Source: Actinoplanes subtropicus (GTDB lineage: Bacteria; Actinomycetota; Actinomycetes; Mycobacteriales; Micromonosporaceae). From it: DNA of 64,000 bases. The stretch covers positions 496,001-560,000 of the forward strand of contig NZ_JOJL01000004.1 of assembly GCF_000721705.1 (NCBI RefSeq), written 5' to 3'. A program made the translations under genes and the position numbers. The notes under the pieces are model-generated. The model was not told where the DNA came from, did not search any database, and saw only the letters and a program-made list of their open reading frames with translations. Positions 50,487-59,488 of this stretch are shown here, in pieces (position 1 is the stretch's first letter; every line of letters begins with the position of its first letter).

Positions 50487-52379
50487 TCAGCGCCGGCGGG
50501 CGGCGATCTTCGCGCGGACCCGGGCCAGGCGGATCGCCTCCTTCAGGGTGTGCACGTCGTAGGCGCCGTAGTGGCGCTGGCCGTTGATGAAGAACGTGGG
50601 GGTGCCGGAGACCCCGCTCAGGTCGGCCGACTGCAGGTCGTCGGCGATGCGTTCGGCGGACGCGCGGCGCATCATGTCCTCGTGGAACCGCTCCTCGTCG
50701 AGGCCGATCTTCCGGGCGTAGCCGAGCAGGTCGGTGATGCGCAGGTTCTCCTGGTGCTGGAAGAGCAGGTCGTGCATCTCCCAGAACTTGCCCTGCAGGC
50801 CGGCCGCCTCGGCCGCCTCGGCCGCCAGTTGGGCCTGCGGGTGGACATCGGTCAGTGGCAGGTTGCGCCACACGTACCGCAGGTCGGTGTCGGCCATCAG
50901 CTCGCGGACCACCGGCTCGGCCCGGCCGCAGTACGGGCACTGGAAGTCGCCGTACTCGACCAGGGTCACCGAGGCGCCGGCCGGGCCTCGGACGTGGTCC
51001 CGCTCCTCGTCGACCTCCGGGATCAGGTCGGTCAGCTGGTCGGCGTCGCCCAGCAGGGCCACCGCGCGTTTCGGCTTGGGCAGCAGGAAGGTGAACCGGA
51101 ACTCGGCCCAGGTCAGCACCGACGCGGCCAGGCCCGCGGCCAGCACGCCCAGCTTCGCCTCGGCCAGGGCGTCGCCGGTGAAGGCCAGGGCGGCGATCAG
51201 GAACGACACCGTGAAGCCGATGCCGGCGATGGTGCCGGTGCCCAGCACCGAGGCCCAGCCGACGCCGGGGCGGATCCGGCCGTGGCTCAGCCGGGTGACC
51301 ACGGCGGAGACGCCGGTGATCGCGATCGGCTTGCCGCAGACGTACGCGACGAAGACGCCGATCGTGATCGGTGAGGTGATCGCGTGGCGCAGGAAGCTCG
51401 CGTTGATCGCGATGCCCGCATTGGCCAGGCCGAACATCGGGACGATGAAGTAGCTGCTCCAGCCCTGGTAGGTGCGCTGGAGGCGGTCGTTCCAGGAGAA
51501 CGACTGGACGACTCCGCGCTGCGCGAAGCGGGCCAGCTCGGGGGTCGGCTGTTCGCGGAACTCGCGGAACAGGTCGCTGGCCTGTTCGAGGGCGTCGCGG
51601 GCCGGGGTGTACGCGGCCGCCGCCAGGCCCAGCGCGAGGCCGGAGACGACCGGGTCGATGCCGCTGGCCAGCATCGCGCCCCAGACGGCGATACCGAGTG
51701 GGACGTACGCGTACCCACTGCGCACCTTGAGCCGGACCAGCAGGAACGTGCCCACGAAGAGCACGACCGCCAGCAGCAGCGGCATCAGCTTGATCTCGTC
51801 GGTGTAGGCGATCGCGATGACCAGCAGTGCGACGACGTCGTCGACGACCGAGACGGTCACCAGGAACAGCCGGGCCTGGTCGGGCACCCGGCGGCCGACC
51901 AGCGCGAGCAGGCCCAGCGCCAGCGCGGTGTCGGTGGACATCGCCACACCCCAGCCGCCCGAGCCGGGCCCGCCGTGGTTGATCGCCAGGAAGATGGCGA
52001 CCGGGAGGATCATCCCGGTGACCCCGGCCGCGGCGGGCAGGATGAAGCGGCGCCGGTCGCGCAGGTCGCCCAGGTCGAACTCGCGCCTCGCCTCCAGACC
52101 CACGACCAGGAAGAACAGTGTCATCAGGCCGCTGTTGACCCACTCCCGCAGGGTCAGCGAGATGCCCATGCCGCCGAGGTGGATGGACAGGTCGGTGTGC
52201 CAGAACCGCTCGTACGACCCGTCGGCGACGTTGGCCCAGACCATCGCCACCACGATCGCGGTGACCAGCACCGCGGCGCTGCCCGCCTCGGTGCGCAGGA
52301 GTTGCCGGACCGGGCTGGTCACCCGGTCCGACCAGGCGGTGCTGCCGCGCAGCGGTGCGGTGGCCGGCGAGTCGCTCAC
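50487..52379 (-). CDS. nhaA: Na+/H+ antiporter NhaA fused to a DsbA-like thioredoxin domain
   Basis: 630 aa. Residues about 1-430 are NhaA with the paired transport aspartates in VSVVDDVVALLVIAIAY and the GIGFTVSFLIAALAF helix. Residues about 450-625 are a DsbA/thioredoxin fold with GDFQCPYCGRAEPVV (CPYC active site) and the cis-Pro GVSGTPTFFINGQ. This fusion occurs in several actinobacteria. The antiporter handles Na+ and pH; the thioredoxin part would face one side of the membrane and might supply redox control, which is unproven. Confidence 0.92.
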   Translation of the reverse strand: MSDSPATAPLRGSTAWSDRVTSPVRQLLRTEAGSAAVLVTAIVVAMVWANVADGSYERFWHTDLSIHLGGMGISLTLREWVNSGLMTLFFLVVGLEARREFDLGDLRDRRRFILPAAAGVTGMILPVAIFLAINHGGPGSGGWGVAMSTDTALALGLLALVGRRVPDQARLFLVTVSVVDDVVALLVIAIAYTDEIKLMPLLLAVVLFVGTFLLVRLKVRSGYAYVPLGIAVWGAMLASGIDPVVSGLALGLAAAAYTPARDALEQASDLFREFREQPTPELARFAQRGVVQSFSWNDRLQRTYQGWSSYFIVPMFGLANAGIAINASFLRHAITSPITIGVFVAYVCGKPIAITGVSAVVTRLSHGRIRPGVGWASVLGTGTIAGIGFTVSFLIAALAFTGDALAEAKLGVLAAGLAASVLTWAEFRFTFLLPKPKRAVALLGDADQLTDLIPEVDEERDHVRGPAGASVTLVEYGDFQCPYCGRAEPVVRELMADTDLRYVWRNLPLTDVHPQAQLAAEAAEAAGLQGKFWEMHDLLFQHQENLRITDLLGYARKIGLDEERFHEDMMRRASAERIADDLQSADLSGVSGTPTFFINGQRHYGAYDVHTLKEAIRLARVRAKIAARRR

Positions 52380-52594
52380 GGCACCTACCCAATCACGTCG
52401 AGGCCGGTCAGCGCTTCTCTCCGACGGCTGCGAAGATCTTCAGGTCGGTGGTGATCATACGCCGCGACGGCCCGTCCTCGGCGCGCCAGCCGCTGACCGC
52501 CCAGGCGCGGCAAGGGTAATCGACGCGGGCGCATGGACGGGAGGCGCCCGGGCACGTATCGTGCATCCAGCTCGTTCTCTATTGGAGGTTTTCG

Positions 52595-53053
52595 ATGCGT
52601 CGTGCCGTTCGGGTGGTCGTCGCCGGTGGCGTGGCCGCCTTTTTCGTTGCCGCTTGTGGGAGCGCTCCCAGCGCAGAGCGGGTGAGCCCGGCGGTCACCG
52701 TGGCCGCGCCCCAGACCAAGGTGACCTGCGAGGCGGTAGGGGAGGCGTACACCAGGAACATCGGTCCGTTCGCCGAGGCGCTGACCCGGATGGTGCAGGC
52801 GACGCCGACCGCGGCGACCCGGGCCGCGGCGCAGCAGAAGCTCAAGGCCCTCGCCGACTCGCTGCGCGCCGCCACCCAGGGCAGCGCGGACGCGCAGCTG
52901 AAGTCGGACGGCAAGCAGGCCGCCGACCGGTTGCAGGCGAAGGCGGCGGACGCGAAGTTCTTCGGCACGATCAAGACCGCCCAGGACGTCAGTACGGTGC
53001 TCGGGCCGTCGCTGAAGGAGTGGCTGTCGCCGGTCAACCACCACTGTTCCTGA
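52595..53053 (+). CDS. Small lipoprotein, helical
   Basis: 152 aa. Type II signal peptide with lipobox VAAC (Cys21). TTGGAGGTTTTCG precedes the ATG. The mature part is mostly helical (AEALTRMVQATPTAATRAAA and LKALADSLRAATQGSADAQL) with one N-terminal and one C-terminal Cys (VTCEAVG and NHHCS). No family recognised. Its 3' end overlaps the convergent strictosidine-synthase-like gene by 20 nt. Confidence 0.72.
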   Translation: MRRAVRVVVAGGVAAFFVAACGSAPSAERVSPAVTVAAPQTKVTCEAVGEAYTRNIGPFAEALTRMVQATPTAATRAAAQQKLKALADSLRAATQGSADAQLKSDGKQAADRLQAKAADAKFFGTIKTAQDVSTVLGPSLKEWLSPVNHHCS

Positions 53054-53939
53054 GCACGGCCACGGCGGGCTCGTGCAGGCTGCCCAGCCAGACGTCGCCG
53101 TCGTGCTCGCGGACGCCGGTGACCATGTGGAACCTTTTCCGGTCGCCGGCCAGGTCGTGCACGAGCCCGCCGAGGTTGTCGTAGGCCTGGACCCGGACGG
53201 TCCGTTTGGGGGCCGGCTGCAATGGCCGGGGGATGCGGGTGACGCTGCGGCGCAGCCAGAGCGGGCCCCGCTGGAGCCGCTCGACCAGGGGGTCCGTGGG
53301 GCTGGCCAGGGCGATCCAGATCAGGCCGTCGCTGCCGCGGGCGATGTTGTCCGGGTAGCCGGGCAGGTCCTCGGCCAGGAAGTCCCGGGTGCCCGCCCGC
53401 GGGGCGGTGAGCCAGTGCCGGACGATGGTGCGCGCCGCCGTCTCGGCCACCGCGACGAACGACTCGTCCTGCGCCAGCGCGACCCCGTTGGCGAACGCGA
53501 GATCCTTCTCCACAGTCGTGACTTTCCCGGAGATATCCCGTTTTCGTAGCCGGCCGGTGCGGGTCACCTCGACCATCTCGGCGCGCCACTCGTCGATCGG
53601 ATGGATGGCCGACGAGTCGGTGAAGTAGATCGTCCCGTCGGCGGCGACCGCGGCGTTGTTGCAGAACGTCATGTCGCCGGCGAGCTCCTCGATGGTGCCG
53701 TCGCCCAGGCCGACGGTCAGCAGCCCGCGACGGGCGTCGCAGACGAGCAGCTTGCCCGGCGGGTACAGCTCGATCCCGAGCGGTCGCCCACCAGTGTCCG
53801 CCACCTTCGACGTGCTGCCCGAGACGGGGTCGATCCGGTGGATGACCCCGTCCTCTGTCCCGGTGTAGACCGACCCGTCCGGTCCCACGACCACGTCCTC
53901 GGCGCCCTGCCCCGGCACGGCGAAAACCCGGAAATCCAT
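53034..53939 (-). CDS. SMP-30/strictosidine-synthase-like beta-propeller protein
   Basis: 301 aa, six-bladed propeller. Blade repeats include GAEDVVVGPDGSVYTGTEDG, FCNNAAVAADGTIYFTDSSA (the strictosidine-synthase central segment) and DLPGYPDNIARGSDGLIWIA (metal-site Asn-Asp region of the SMP-30 superfamily). Probably a lactonase or similar hydrolase; no signal peptide, so cytoplasmic. Divergent from the PAF-AH-like gene across a 36-bp dyad. Confidence 0.82.
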   Translation of the reverse strand: MDFRVFAVPGQGAEDVVVGPDGSVYTGTEDGVIHRIDPVSGSTSKVADTGGRPLGIELYPPGKLLVCDARRGLLTVGLGDGTIEELAGDMTFCNNAAVAADGTIYFTDSSAIHPIDEWRAEMVEVTRTGRLRKRDISGKVTTVEKDLAFANGVALAQDESFVAVAETAARTIVRHWLTAPRAGTRDFLAEDLPGYPDNIARGSDGLIWIALASPTDPLVERLQRGPLWLRRSVTRIPRPLQPAPKRTVRVQAYDNLGGLVHDLAGDRKRFHMVTGVREHDGDVWLGSLHEPAVAVLRNSGG

Positions 53940-53972
53940 GGCACTGACTATGCGCCACGGCGGCGTACCCCA

Positions 53973-54008
53973 CTAGTACGTCTCACGTTGTATCGTCCCA
54001 CGTACTAG
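53973..54008. promoter_or_regulatory. 36-bp dyad CTAGTACGT-N18-ACGTACTAG
   Basis: Perfect 9-bp arms (53973-53981 and 54000-54008) in the 87-nt gap between two divergent genes. A further pair CGTCTC/GAGACG (53979-53984 and 54010-54015) and a repeated CACGT lie in the same stretch. Candidate operator for shared control; no regulator gene is adjacent. Confidence 0.5.
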
Positions 54009-54026
54009 CGAGACGAGGGGGCGTGC

Positions 54027-55334
54027 ATGGGCCAGGGACGAGTACGGCGGGTGTTTTGGTGGTGTTGCGGCTGCGCGGCGCTGTTCATCGTGTTCGCGGC
54101 TGCCACCGGGTACGGCATCGGCGCCCTGATCGCGGTGCTCGCCGGAGTGATCACCCTGCTGGCGCGGGCGATCCGCAGGCGCCGGCGCCGGTGGGCCAAG
54201 GTCCTGCTCGCGATGCCGCTGGCCGTCCTGCTGGCGCTCGTCGGCACGGTGGGCTACCTGGGCGTCCGTCACGTGCTGCCGCGCAGCCTGCCGGCGCCGA
54301 CCGGGCCGTACCGGGTCGGCCGGGCCACCTTCGACTGGACCGATCCCGGCCGCATCGATCCGCTCGCACCGGAGCCCGGCCGGCACCGCGAGCTCTCGGT
54401 CTGGGTCTGGTATCCCGCGCCGGCCAGCACCCCCGGGCGGCCGGCGCCGTACGCGCCCGGCCACTGGGCCCGCATGCTGCGGTTCGGCATCCTGGCCAAC
54501 CGTCTCGACGCCGTGCGCACGCATGCGGTCGCCGGCGCGCCGGTGGCCGCCGGCTCGTTCCCGCTGGTCGTCCTCGAACCCGGGATGGGCCTGGCCGCGC
54601 CGCAGTTCACCGCGCTCGCCGAGGACCTGGCCAGCCACGGCTACGTGGTCGCCGGCCTGACACCCACCTACAGCGCCAATGTCACCGTCCTGGATGGACA
54701 CCTGGTCGCATCCACCCCGGCGGGCAAACCACAGGATCCCGACCGCGCCGGCGGGGACCGGCTCGTGGCGGAATGGGCCGCCGACGCCCGCTTCGTCGCC
54801 GGCCGGATGCCCGCTGCCGGCGGATCGCTCACCGGCCACGTCGACGCCGTGCACGTCGCCTACGTCGGGCACTCCTTCGGCGGCGCCGCCTCGCTGCAGG
54901 CGTGCCACGACGATCCCCGCTGCGCCGGCGCGGCCGACATGGACGGCACGCCCTACGGCCCGGTCGTGCGCCAGGGCCTCACCGCGCCGATGATGCTGCT
55001 CGGCACGCCCGGCGACTGCCTTGCCGCGGCCTGCCACCCGACCGGCGCCGTCGAAGCCGACATCGACACCGCCAGCCGGAGCCTGCGCGCGGCCAGCACC
55101 GGCCCGAGCTTCCGGTACGAGGTCGCCGGCGCGAAACACTTCAACTTCACCGACTACGGCGCCTACTACATTCCGGCGCCGCTGCACGGGTTGGTGCAGC
55201 TCGGCCCGATCGACGGCGACCGCTGCCTGACCGTCGTGTCCGCCTATCTGACCGCGTTCGCCGACCATGTGCTGCGCGGCGGCCCGGCGCCGCATCCGGA
55301 CGGCCGCTACCCGGAAGTGCATCCCGTGGCCTGA
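54027..55334 (+). CDS. Membrane-anchored PAF-acetylhydrolase-like hydrolase
   Basis: 435 aa. Two or three N-terminal membrane helices (about 8-50 and 60-80, IVFAAATGYGIGALIAVLAG and LLAMPLAVLLALVGTVGYLG) precede an extracellular alpha/beta-hydrolase domain. It has WYPAPASTPGRPAPYAPGHW and LVVLEPGMGLAAPQFTALAE, nucleophile elbow YVGHSFGGAAS, acid in CAGAADMDGTPYG, and histidine in GAKHFNFTDYG. That is the plasma PAF-acetylhydrolase pattern (short-chain phospholipid or ester hydrolysis). The divergent dyad covers its promoter. Confidence 0.83.
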   Translation: MGQGRVRRVFWWCCGCAALFIVFAAATGYGIGALIAVLAGVITLLARAIRRRRRRWAKVLLAMPLAVLLALVGTVGYLGVRHVLPRSLPAPTGPYRVGRATFDWTDPGRIDPLAPEPGRHRELSVWVWYPAPASTPGRPAPYAPGHWARMLRFGILANRLDAVRTHAVAGAPVAAGSFPLVVLEPGMGLAAPQFTALAEDLASHGYVVAGLTPTYSANVTVLDGHLVASTPAGKPQDPDRAGGDRLVAEWAADARFVAGRMPAAGGSLTGHVDAVHVAYVGHSFGGAASLQACHDDPRCAGAADMDGTPYGPVVRQGLTAPMMLLGTPGDCLAAACHPTGAVEADIDTASRSLRAASTGPSFRYEVAGAKHFNFTDYGAYYIPAPLHGLVQLGPIDGDRCLTVVSAYLTAFADHVLRGGPAPHPDGRYPEVHPVA

Positions 55335-55411
55335 TTTGCGGTTTCGGCAAGTTTGCTACCGGCCCGGCGCGGCCTCCGAGCACGATCTCCGCAGCGGAAC
55401 AGGAGGCGAAC

Positions 55412-56809
55412 ATGGTCCAGATCGCAAGTCCGGCGGAAGGTGCCGTACGGGTAGGAAATCGCTGGTCGGTCCTGGCGATCTGCTCGATGAGCCTCTTCGT
55501 GGTGGGGCTCGACACGACGATCGTCAAACTGGCGCTGCCCTCGATCGGGCAGGACCTGCGGGTGGGCACCCGCGGCCTGGAGTGGGCGGTCGACGCGTAC
55601 ACCTTCGCTCTGGCCAGTCTGTTGATCTCCGCCGGTGCCCTGGCCGACCGGATCGGCCGACGGCGCGTCTTCCGGCTGGGGCTGATCGTGTTCGGGGTGG
55701 CGTCGGCGGCCTGCTCGCTCGCACCGACCATCGGGGCGCTCATCGCGGTGCGGGCGGTGCAGGGCGTCGGCGGGGCGATGCTGAGCCCGGTCGCGCTCGC
55801 CATCGTGGTCAACGTCATCACGGACGCCAAGGAGCGGGCCCGGGCGATCGGCGTGTGGGCGGCGGTTTTCGGGGTCAGCATGGCCGCCGGGCCCCTGCTC
55901 GGCGGTGTGCTCGTCGCGGCCTTCGGCTGGCGGGCCGTCTTCTGGGCCGGCGTCCCGGTCATCGCGGTCGTCCTGCTGTTGACGGCCGTTTTCGTCCCGG
56001 AATCGAAGGCGCTGCGGCCGAGAAGCCTGGACGGAGCGGGTCAACTGCTGCTGGCCGTCGTGGTGGGCGGGTCGGTGGCACTCCTCATCGACGGGCCGAG
56101 GCTGGGCTGGGCCACGCCCCCGGTGGTCATCGGGTCCACCGTCGTGCTCGCCGCGGTGGCGGGCTTCGTGCGGGCCGAGTCCCGGCGCCGCGAGCCGCTC
56201 ATGGACCTGCGGCTCTTCCGGCGCAAGCCGTTCACCGGTGCGGTCGCCGGTGCGGTCGCCGTCTTCGCCGTCCTGAACATGACGCTGCTGCTCGGCACCC
56301 TCTACCTGCAGAACGTGCGGGGCATGACGCCGGCCTCGGCCGGGCTCGTCACGCTTCCGCTGGCGGTTGCCGCGACCGTCTGCGCGCCAGTGTCCGGCTT
56401 CCTGGTCGGCCGTACCGGGCCTCGGCTGCCCCTGCTGCTCGCCGGGGGCAGCATCGCCCTGGGCGCGCTCGGTCTCGTGGGCCTGAACGACGACACCGGC
56501 CTCCCGGTCCTGCTGCTGTCCTACCTGCTGATCGGCGTGGGCATCGGCTTCGCGAACGCCCCGATCACCAACACCGCGGTCAGCGGGCTACCGGCCGATC
56601 GGGCGGGCGTCGCGGGCGGCATCACCTCGACCGCGCGCCAATTCGGCGCCGCGCTCGGCGTCGCCATCGCGGGCGGCATCGTCGCCGACACCGTACCGGC
56701 AGGTTTCGCCCATGCGTCACGATCAGGCTGGCTGGTCGTCGCGGCCGGCGGGCTCCTCCTGCTCGCCGTCGCCCGCGTCTCACCGGCCACGGGCCGAACA
56801 CGGCCGTGA
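55412..56809 (+). CDS. MFS drug-exporter-type transporter (DHA2, 14 helices)
   Basis: 465 aa, about 14 helices. DHA2 signs: GLDTTIVKLALPSIGQDLRV in helix 1 (motif D1), ALADRIGRRRVFRLGLIVFG (motif A), RAVQGVGGAMLSPVALAIV (motif B) and the antiporter motif C GVSMAAGPLLGGVL. It exports lipophilic compounds against protons. CAGGAGG lies upstream. It follows the PAF-AH-like gene by 77 nt. No TetR regulator is adjacent. Confidence 0.9.
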   Translation: MVQIASPAEGAVRVGNRWSVLAICSMSLFVVGLDTTIVKLALPSIGQDLRVGTRGLEWAVDAYTFALASLLISAGALADRIGRRRVFRLGLIVFGVASAACSLAPTIGALIAVRAVQGVGGAMLSPVALAIVVNVITDAKERARAIGVWAAVFGVSMAAGPLLGGVLVAAFGWRAVFWAGVPVIAVVLLLTAVFVPESKALRPRSLDGAGQLLLAVVVGGSVALLIDGPRLGWATPPVVIGSTVVLAAVAGFVRAESRRREPLMDLRLFRRKPFTGAVAGAVAVFAVLNMTLLLGTLYLQNVRGMTPASAGLVTLPLAVAATVCAPVSGFLVGRTGPRLPLLLAGGSIALGALGLVGLNDDTGLPVLLLSYLLIGVGIGFANAPITNTAVSGLPADRAGVAGGITSTARQFGAALGVAIAGGIVADTVPAGFAHASRSGWLVVAAGGLLLLAVARVSPATGRTRP

Positions 56810-56842
56810 CCCGGCCCCGATGCGCGCGTCATCGAGGCCGGG
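56810..56842. terminator. Bidirectional terminator between convergent genes
   Basis: 13-bp stem with one mismatch, CCCGGCCCCGATG (56810-56822) against CATCGAGGCCGGG (56830-56842), 7-nt loop, starting right at the MFS stop and 18 nt from the end of the convergent peroxidase gene. Confidence 0.6.
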
Positions 56843-56860
56843 CCGGGCCGGGGCGTCACC

Positions 56861-58543
56861 TCAGCCGAGCACGCCGGCGAAGCGCAGGAAGGACGGGATG
56901 TCGTCGACCGGGGAGCCGTCCGGCAGGCGCACCCCCTGGCTCGGCGACCAGCTCGTCTGGTGCAGGTACGACGTCGGGTCGTGGCGGATCTGGCCGATGA
57001 TGGTCTCGGCCACGATCCGGCTGCCCACCGGGCCCAGCGAGTTGCCCTGCGCCTTCACCTCCGACTCGCGCAGCACGTAGAACCACAACGGCGTACGCGT
57101 GGCGAAGCCGCCCTCGGTGATCGCGGTCGCCACCGGGCCGGCGGCCCCGGCGACCTGGGCGGCCGTCAGCGGGGGGAGGCCCAGCAGGTCGGCCACCGCC
57201 TGGCCGGTCGGCAGGCCGAGCCGGTAGCCGCGCAGCAGGTTGCGCCGGGCCAGGTGCTCGAGCAGGGCGATCAGGTCGGTGTTGTGCTGGTCCTCGCCGG
57301 CCGTCTGGTTGACCATCTCGGCCAGCGGCGCGGACAGGTGCGTGTCGATCCGGCGGGCGAACCTGTCCGGGAACAGGCTGTCCTTGTCGACGAACCGGTT
57401 CCACTCGACCGGCCAGTTGCTCGGCAGCGTCGGGTTCTGGCCCAGCCCGCCGACGCCGGTGAAGACGAAGAGCAGGCCCAGCGACGCGTTCTGCAGGACG
57501 TTGTTGCCGGGGCGCCCGAAGTTACGGTTCCAGTCGTACGCGCCGCGGACCATGCTGTGCCCGAAGCGGTACGCCGCGACCGAGAACTCCAGCGGCATGA
57601 ACGTGCCGTCGTACAGCGCGTCGGCGTCGTTGCCGAGCACGAAGTCCACCACGTCCGGCACCGTCACGGTGCGCAGGAAGTCGTGGACCACCAGCCACTG
57701 GTACGTCCAGCGGGTCAGGTCGCGGGCCCGCAGGAAGACGTCGCTGACCCCGGTGCGCTGCGGCTCGTTGGTCCGCACCCAGTCGACCGCGGCGTTGTGG
57801 AAGCGCAGGAACGCCACATGCAGCTGCGCGACGACCAGGTTCTCGTCGTTGCGCGCGTCGCCGATCAGCGGCACCTTGTCGGCCCGCCGCGGTACGTCCC
57901 GGGCGAAGTCGTCGACCGGTGGGATGCGCACGCCGCCGGCGGTGACCGGCGTGAGCGTGCCGACCTGCAACTTCGCCCGGTCGTCGGTGCGGTACGGCAC
58001 GAAGATCTGATCCGGGTCGGTGGGGGCCGGCGCGAACGGCCCGTCCCCGTACACCGAATCGAGGTTGAGGGCGGGGTTGCGGGCGTTCTTGAGCAGCGTG
58101 CGCACCTGCTCCGGGTCGAGCGGCGGCAGCGGCGTGTCCCGGATGCTGATCACCTTGTCGTTGTCCGTCGCCGCGGTGAGGTCGTGGTCGACGAACTGAC
58201 CCCAATACGTGTAGATCGGCGGGATCGGCGAGCTGCGGTCGTCGGCCGGCGGCTCCTGGTCGATCATCGCCTCGCCCAGGTGGTTGAGCGCGGTCACGGT
58301 GGTGGTGACCTCGTCGTCGCTGCCGGCCGGGAGGTGCGCGTCGGGCTTGCCGACCAGGTCCGGGAAGAGGTAGTCGAAGTCGGTGGTGGCCACCGTGGCG
58401 TCCGTCGGCTCCTGAACCACCTCGCTGAGCCTGGTCCAGCCCTCCTGGGCGAGCTGGCCGGCGTCCGGCGCGGTGTCGGCGATCGCGTGCCCGCCGTGTC
58501 CCAGGTGGGTGATGATCGTGCTGAGCTGACCGTTCCTTTTCAT
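56861..58543 (-). CDS. Animal-type haem peroxidase (peroxidase-cyclooxygenase superfamily)
   Basis: 560 aa. Superfamily landmarks: distal IYTYWGQFVDHDLTA (distal His after the Gln), IGDARNDENLVVAQLHVAFL, the distal-Arg/proximal stretch LEFSVAAYRFGHSMVRGAYD with the proximal His, and LRGYRLGLPTGQAVAD near the C-terminus. No signal peptide is evident. GGGGGAA precedes the ATG. Such bacterial enzymes oxidise halides or organic substrates with H2O2. It follows the miniature LuxR regulator by 27 nt, probably as its target or operon partner. Confidence 0.88.
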   Translation of the reverse strand: MKRNGQLSTIITHLGHGGHAIADTAPDAGQLAQEGWTRLSEVVQEPTDATVATTDFDYLFPDLVGKPDAHLPAGSDDEVTTTVTALNHLGEAMIDQEPPADDRSSPIPPIYTYWGQFVDHDLTAATDNDKVISIRDTPLPPLDPEQVRTLLKNARNPALNLDSVYGDGPFAPAPTDPDQIFVPYRTDDRAKLQVGTLTPVTAGGVRIPPVDDFARDVPRRADKVPLIGDARNDENLVVAQLHVAFLRFHNAAVDWVRTNEPQRTGVSDVFLRARDLTRWTYQWLVVHDFLRTVTVPDVVDFVLGNDADALYDGTFMPLEFSVAAYRFGHSMVRGAYDWNRNFGRPGNNVLQNASLGLLFVFTGVGGLGQNPTLPSNWPVEWNRFVDKDSLFPDRFARRIDTHLSAPLAEMVNQTAGEDQHNTDLIALLEHLARRNLLRGYRLGLPTGQAVADLLGLPPLTAAQVAGAAGPVATAITEGGFATRTPLWFYVLRESEVKAQGNSLGPVGSRIVAETIIGQIRHDPTSYLHQTSWSPSQGVRLPDGSPVDDIPSFLRFAGVLG

Positions 58544-58570
58544 CAAATTCCCCCGTGTCTCGTCAGGTTT

Positions 58571-59389
58571 TCAGCGTGACTCGCCGGACTGCCGAGCCGC
58601 CTCGGGGAACTCCCTCGGTTGTTGGATTGGCGACACATCCACCATGTAGCGCACCAGCTGCGTGCGCGAGCTGACCCCGAGCTTGCGGTACGCGCTGGAC
58701 AAGTGGGTCTCCACGGTCTTGCGGGAGAGCCGCAGCGCGGTGGCCGCCTCCGGGTTGCTGAGGCCGCCCGCGACCGCCCGCACCACCTCCGACTCGCGCC
58801 GGGTCAGCCCCGCGAGCACCGTCTCCGCGTTCCGCAGCGGCAGGCTGGGCACCCCGGAGATCGGCTCGCGCGCGGCGAACACCATGGCGACCGGCACCTC
58901 GGTCACCCGGCGCGCGGCGAACAGCAGCGCGGTCGCGGACGGCTCGTCGATCGTGTCCACATCGTCCACCACGACCAGCAGCGGACGCGCCCTCGCCGCG
59001 GTCGTCATCAAGGTCAAAGTCGCCATGCAGATGGCGTACGCCTCGGGCCCGCCCGCCGGTCCGTCCCGCAACGCCAGCGCCGCCCCGAGCGCCCGCCGCT
59101 GCGGCGGCGGCAGCGTCGGCAGCCCGGCGAGCAGCGGCCGCAGAAGATCCCCCAGCGCCGCGTACGGCAGGCTCGCCTCGCCCGCGACGCCCGAGGTGGC
59201 CAGCACGGTCGTGCCCCGGGCATGCGCCATCAGGCGAGCCAGGAGCGCCGTCTTGCCCGCGCCCGGCTCGCCGGTGACCGCTACCGCGCCGCCCCGTCCG
59301 GCTCGTAGCCCGGCGACCAGCCGTTCGAGGCGCCGCAACTGCGACACCCGGCCGGTCGAGAGAGCGTGCGGCTCCGCATCCCATGGCAT
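58571..59389 (-). CDS. Miniature LAL-type regulator: AAA ATPase plus LuxR HTH
   Basis: 272 aa. Walker A VTGEPGAGKTALLARL (about 38-53), Walker B PLLVVVDDVD (about 128), then only about 60 residues before the LuxR HTH (LTRRESEVVRAVAGGLSNPE, RLSRKTVETHLSSAYRKLGV). Usual LAL regulators have 850-1000 residues with a long helical sensor between these parts; here that is missing, so this is a compact version or an internal deletion that kept the frame. It sits directly upstream of the haem peroxidase gene and probably controls it. Confidence 0.83.
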   Translation of the reverse strand: MPWDAEPHALSTGRVSQLRRLERLVAGLRAGRGGAVAVTGEPGAGKTALLARLMAHARGTTVLATSGVAGEASLPYAALGDLLRPLLAGLPTLPPPQRRALGAALALRDGPAGGPEAYAICMATLTLMTTAARARPLLVVVDDVDTIDEPSATALLFAARRVTEVPVAMVFAAREPISGVPSLPLRNAETVLAGLTRRESEVVRAVAGGLSNPEAATALRLSRKTVETHLSSAYRKLGVSSRTQLVRYMVDVSPIQQPREFPEAARQSGESR

Positions 59390-59488
59390 CTCGCCCCCGG
59401 GCAGAATCCGCGCACTGTCCGAACTCGACGATGCCGTTGCTTCCTGGCAGTCACCAGGCCGGAACGCTGGCAACAATCTGATAGCAAC

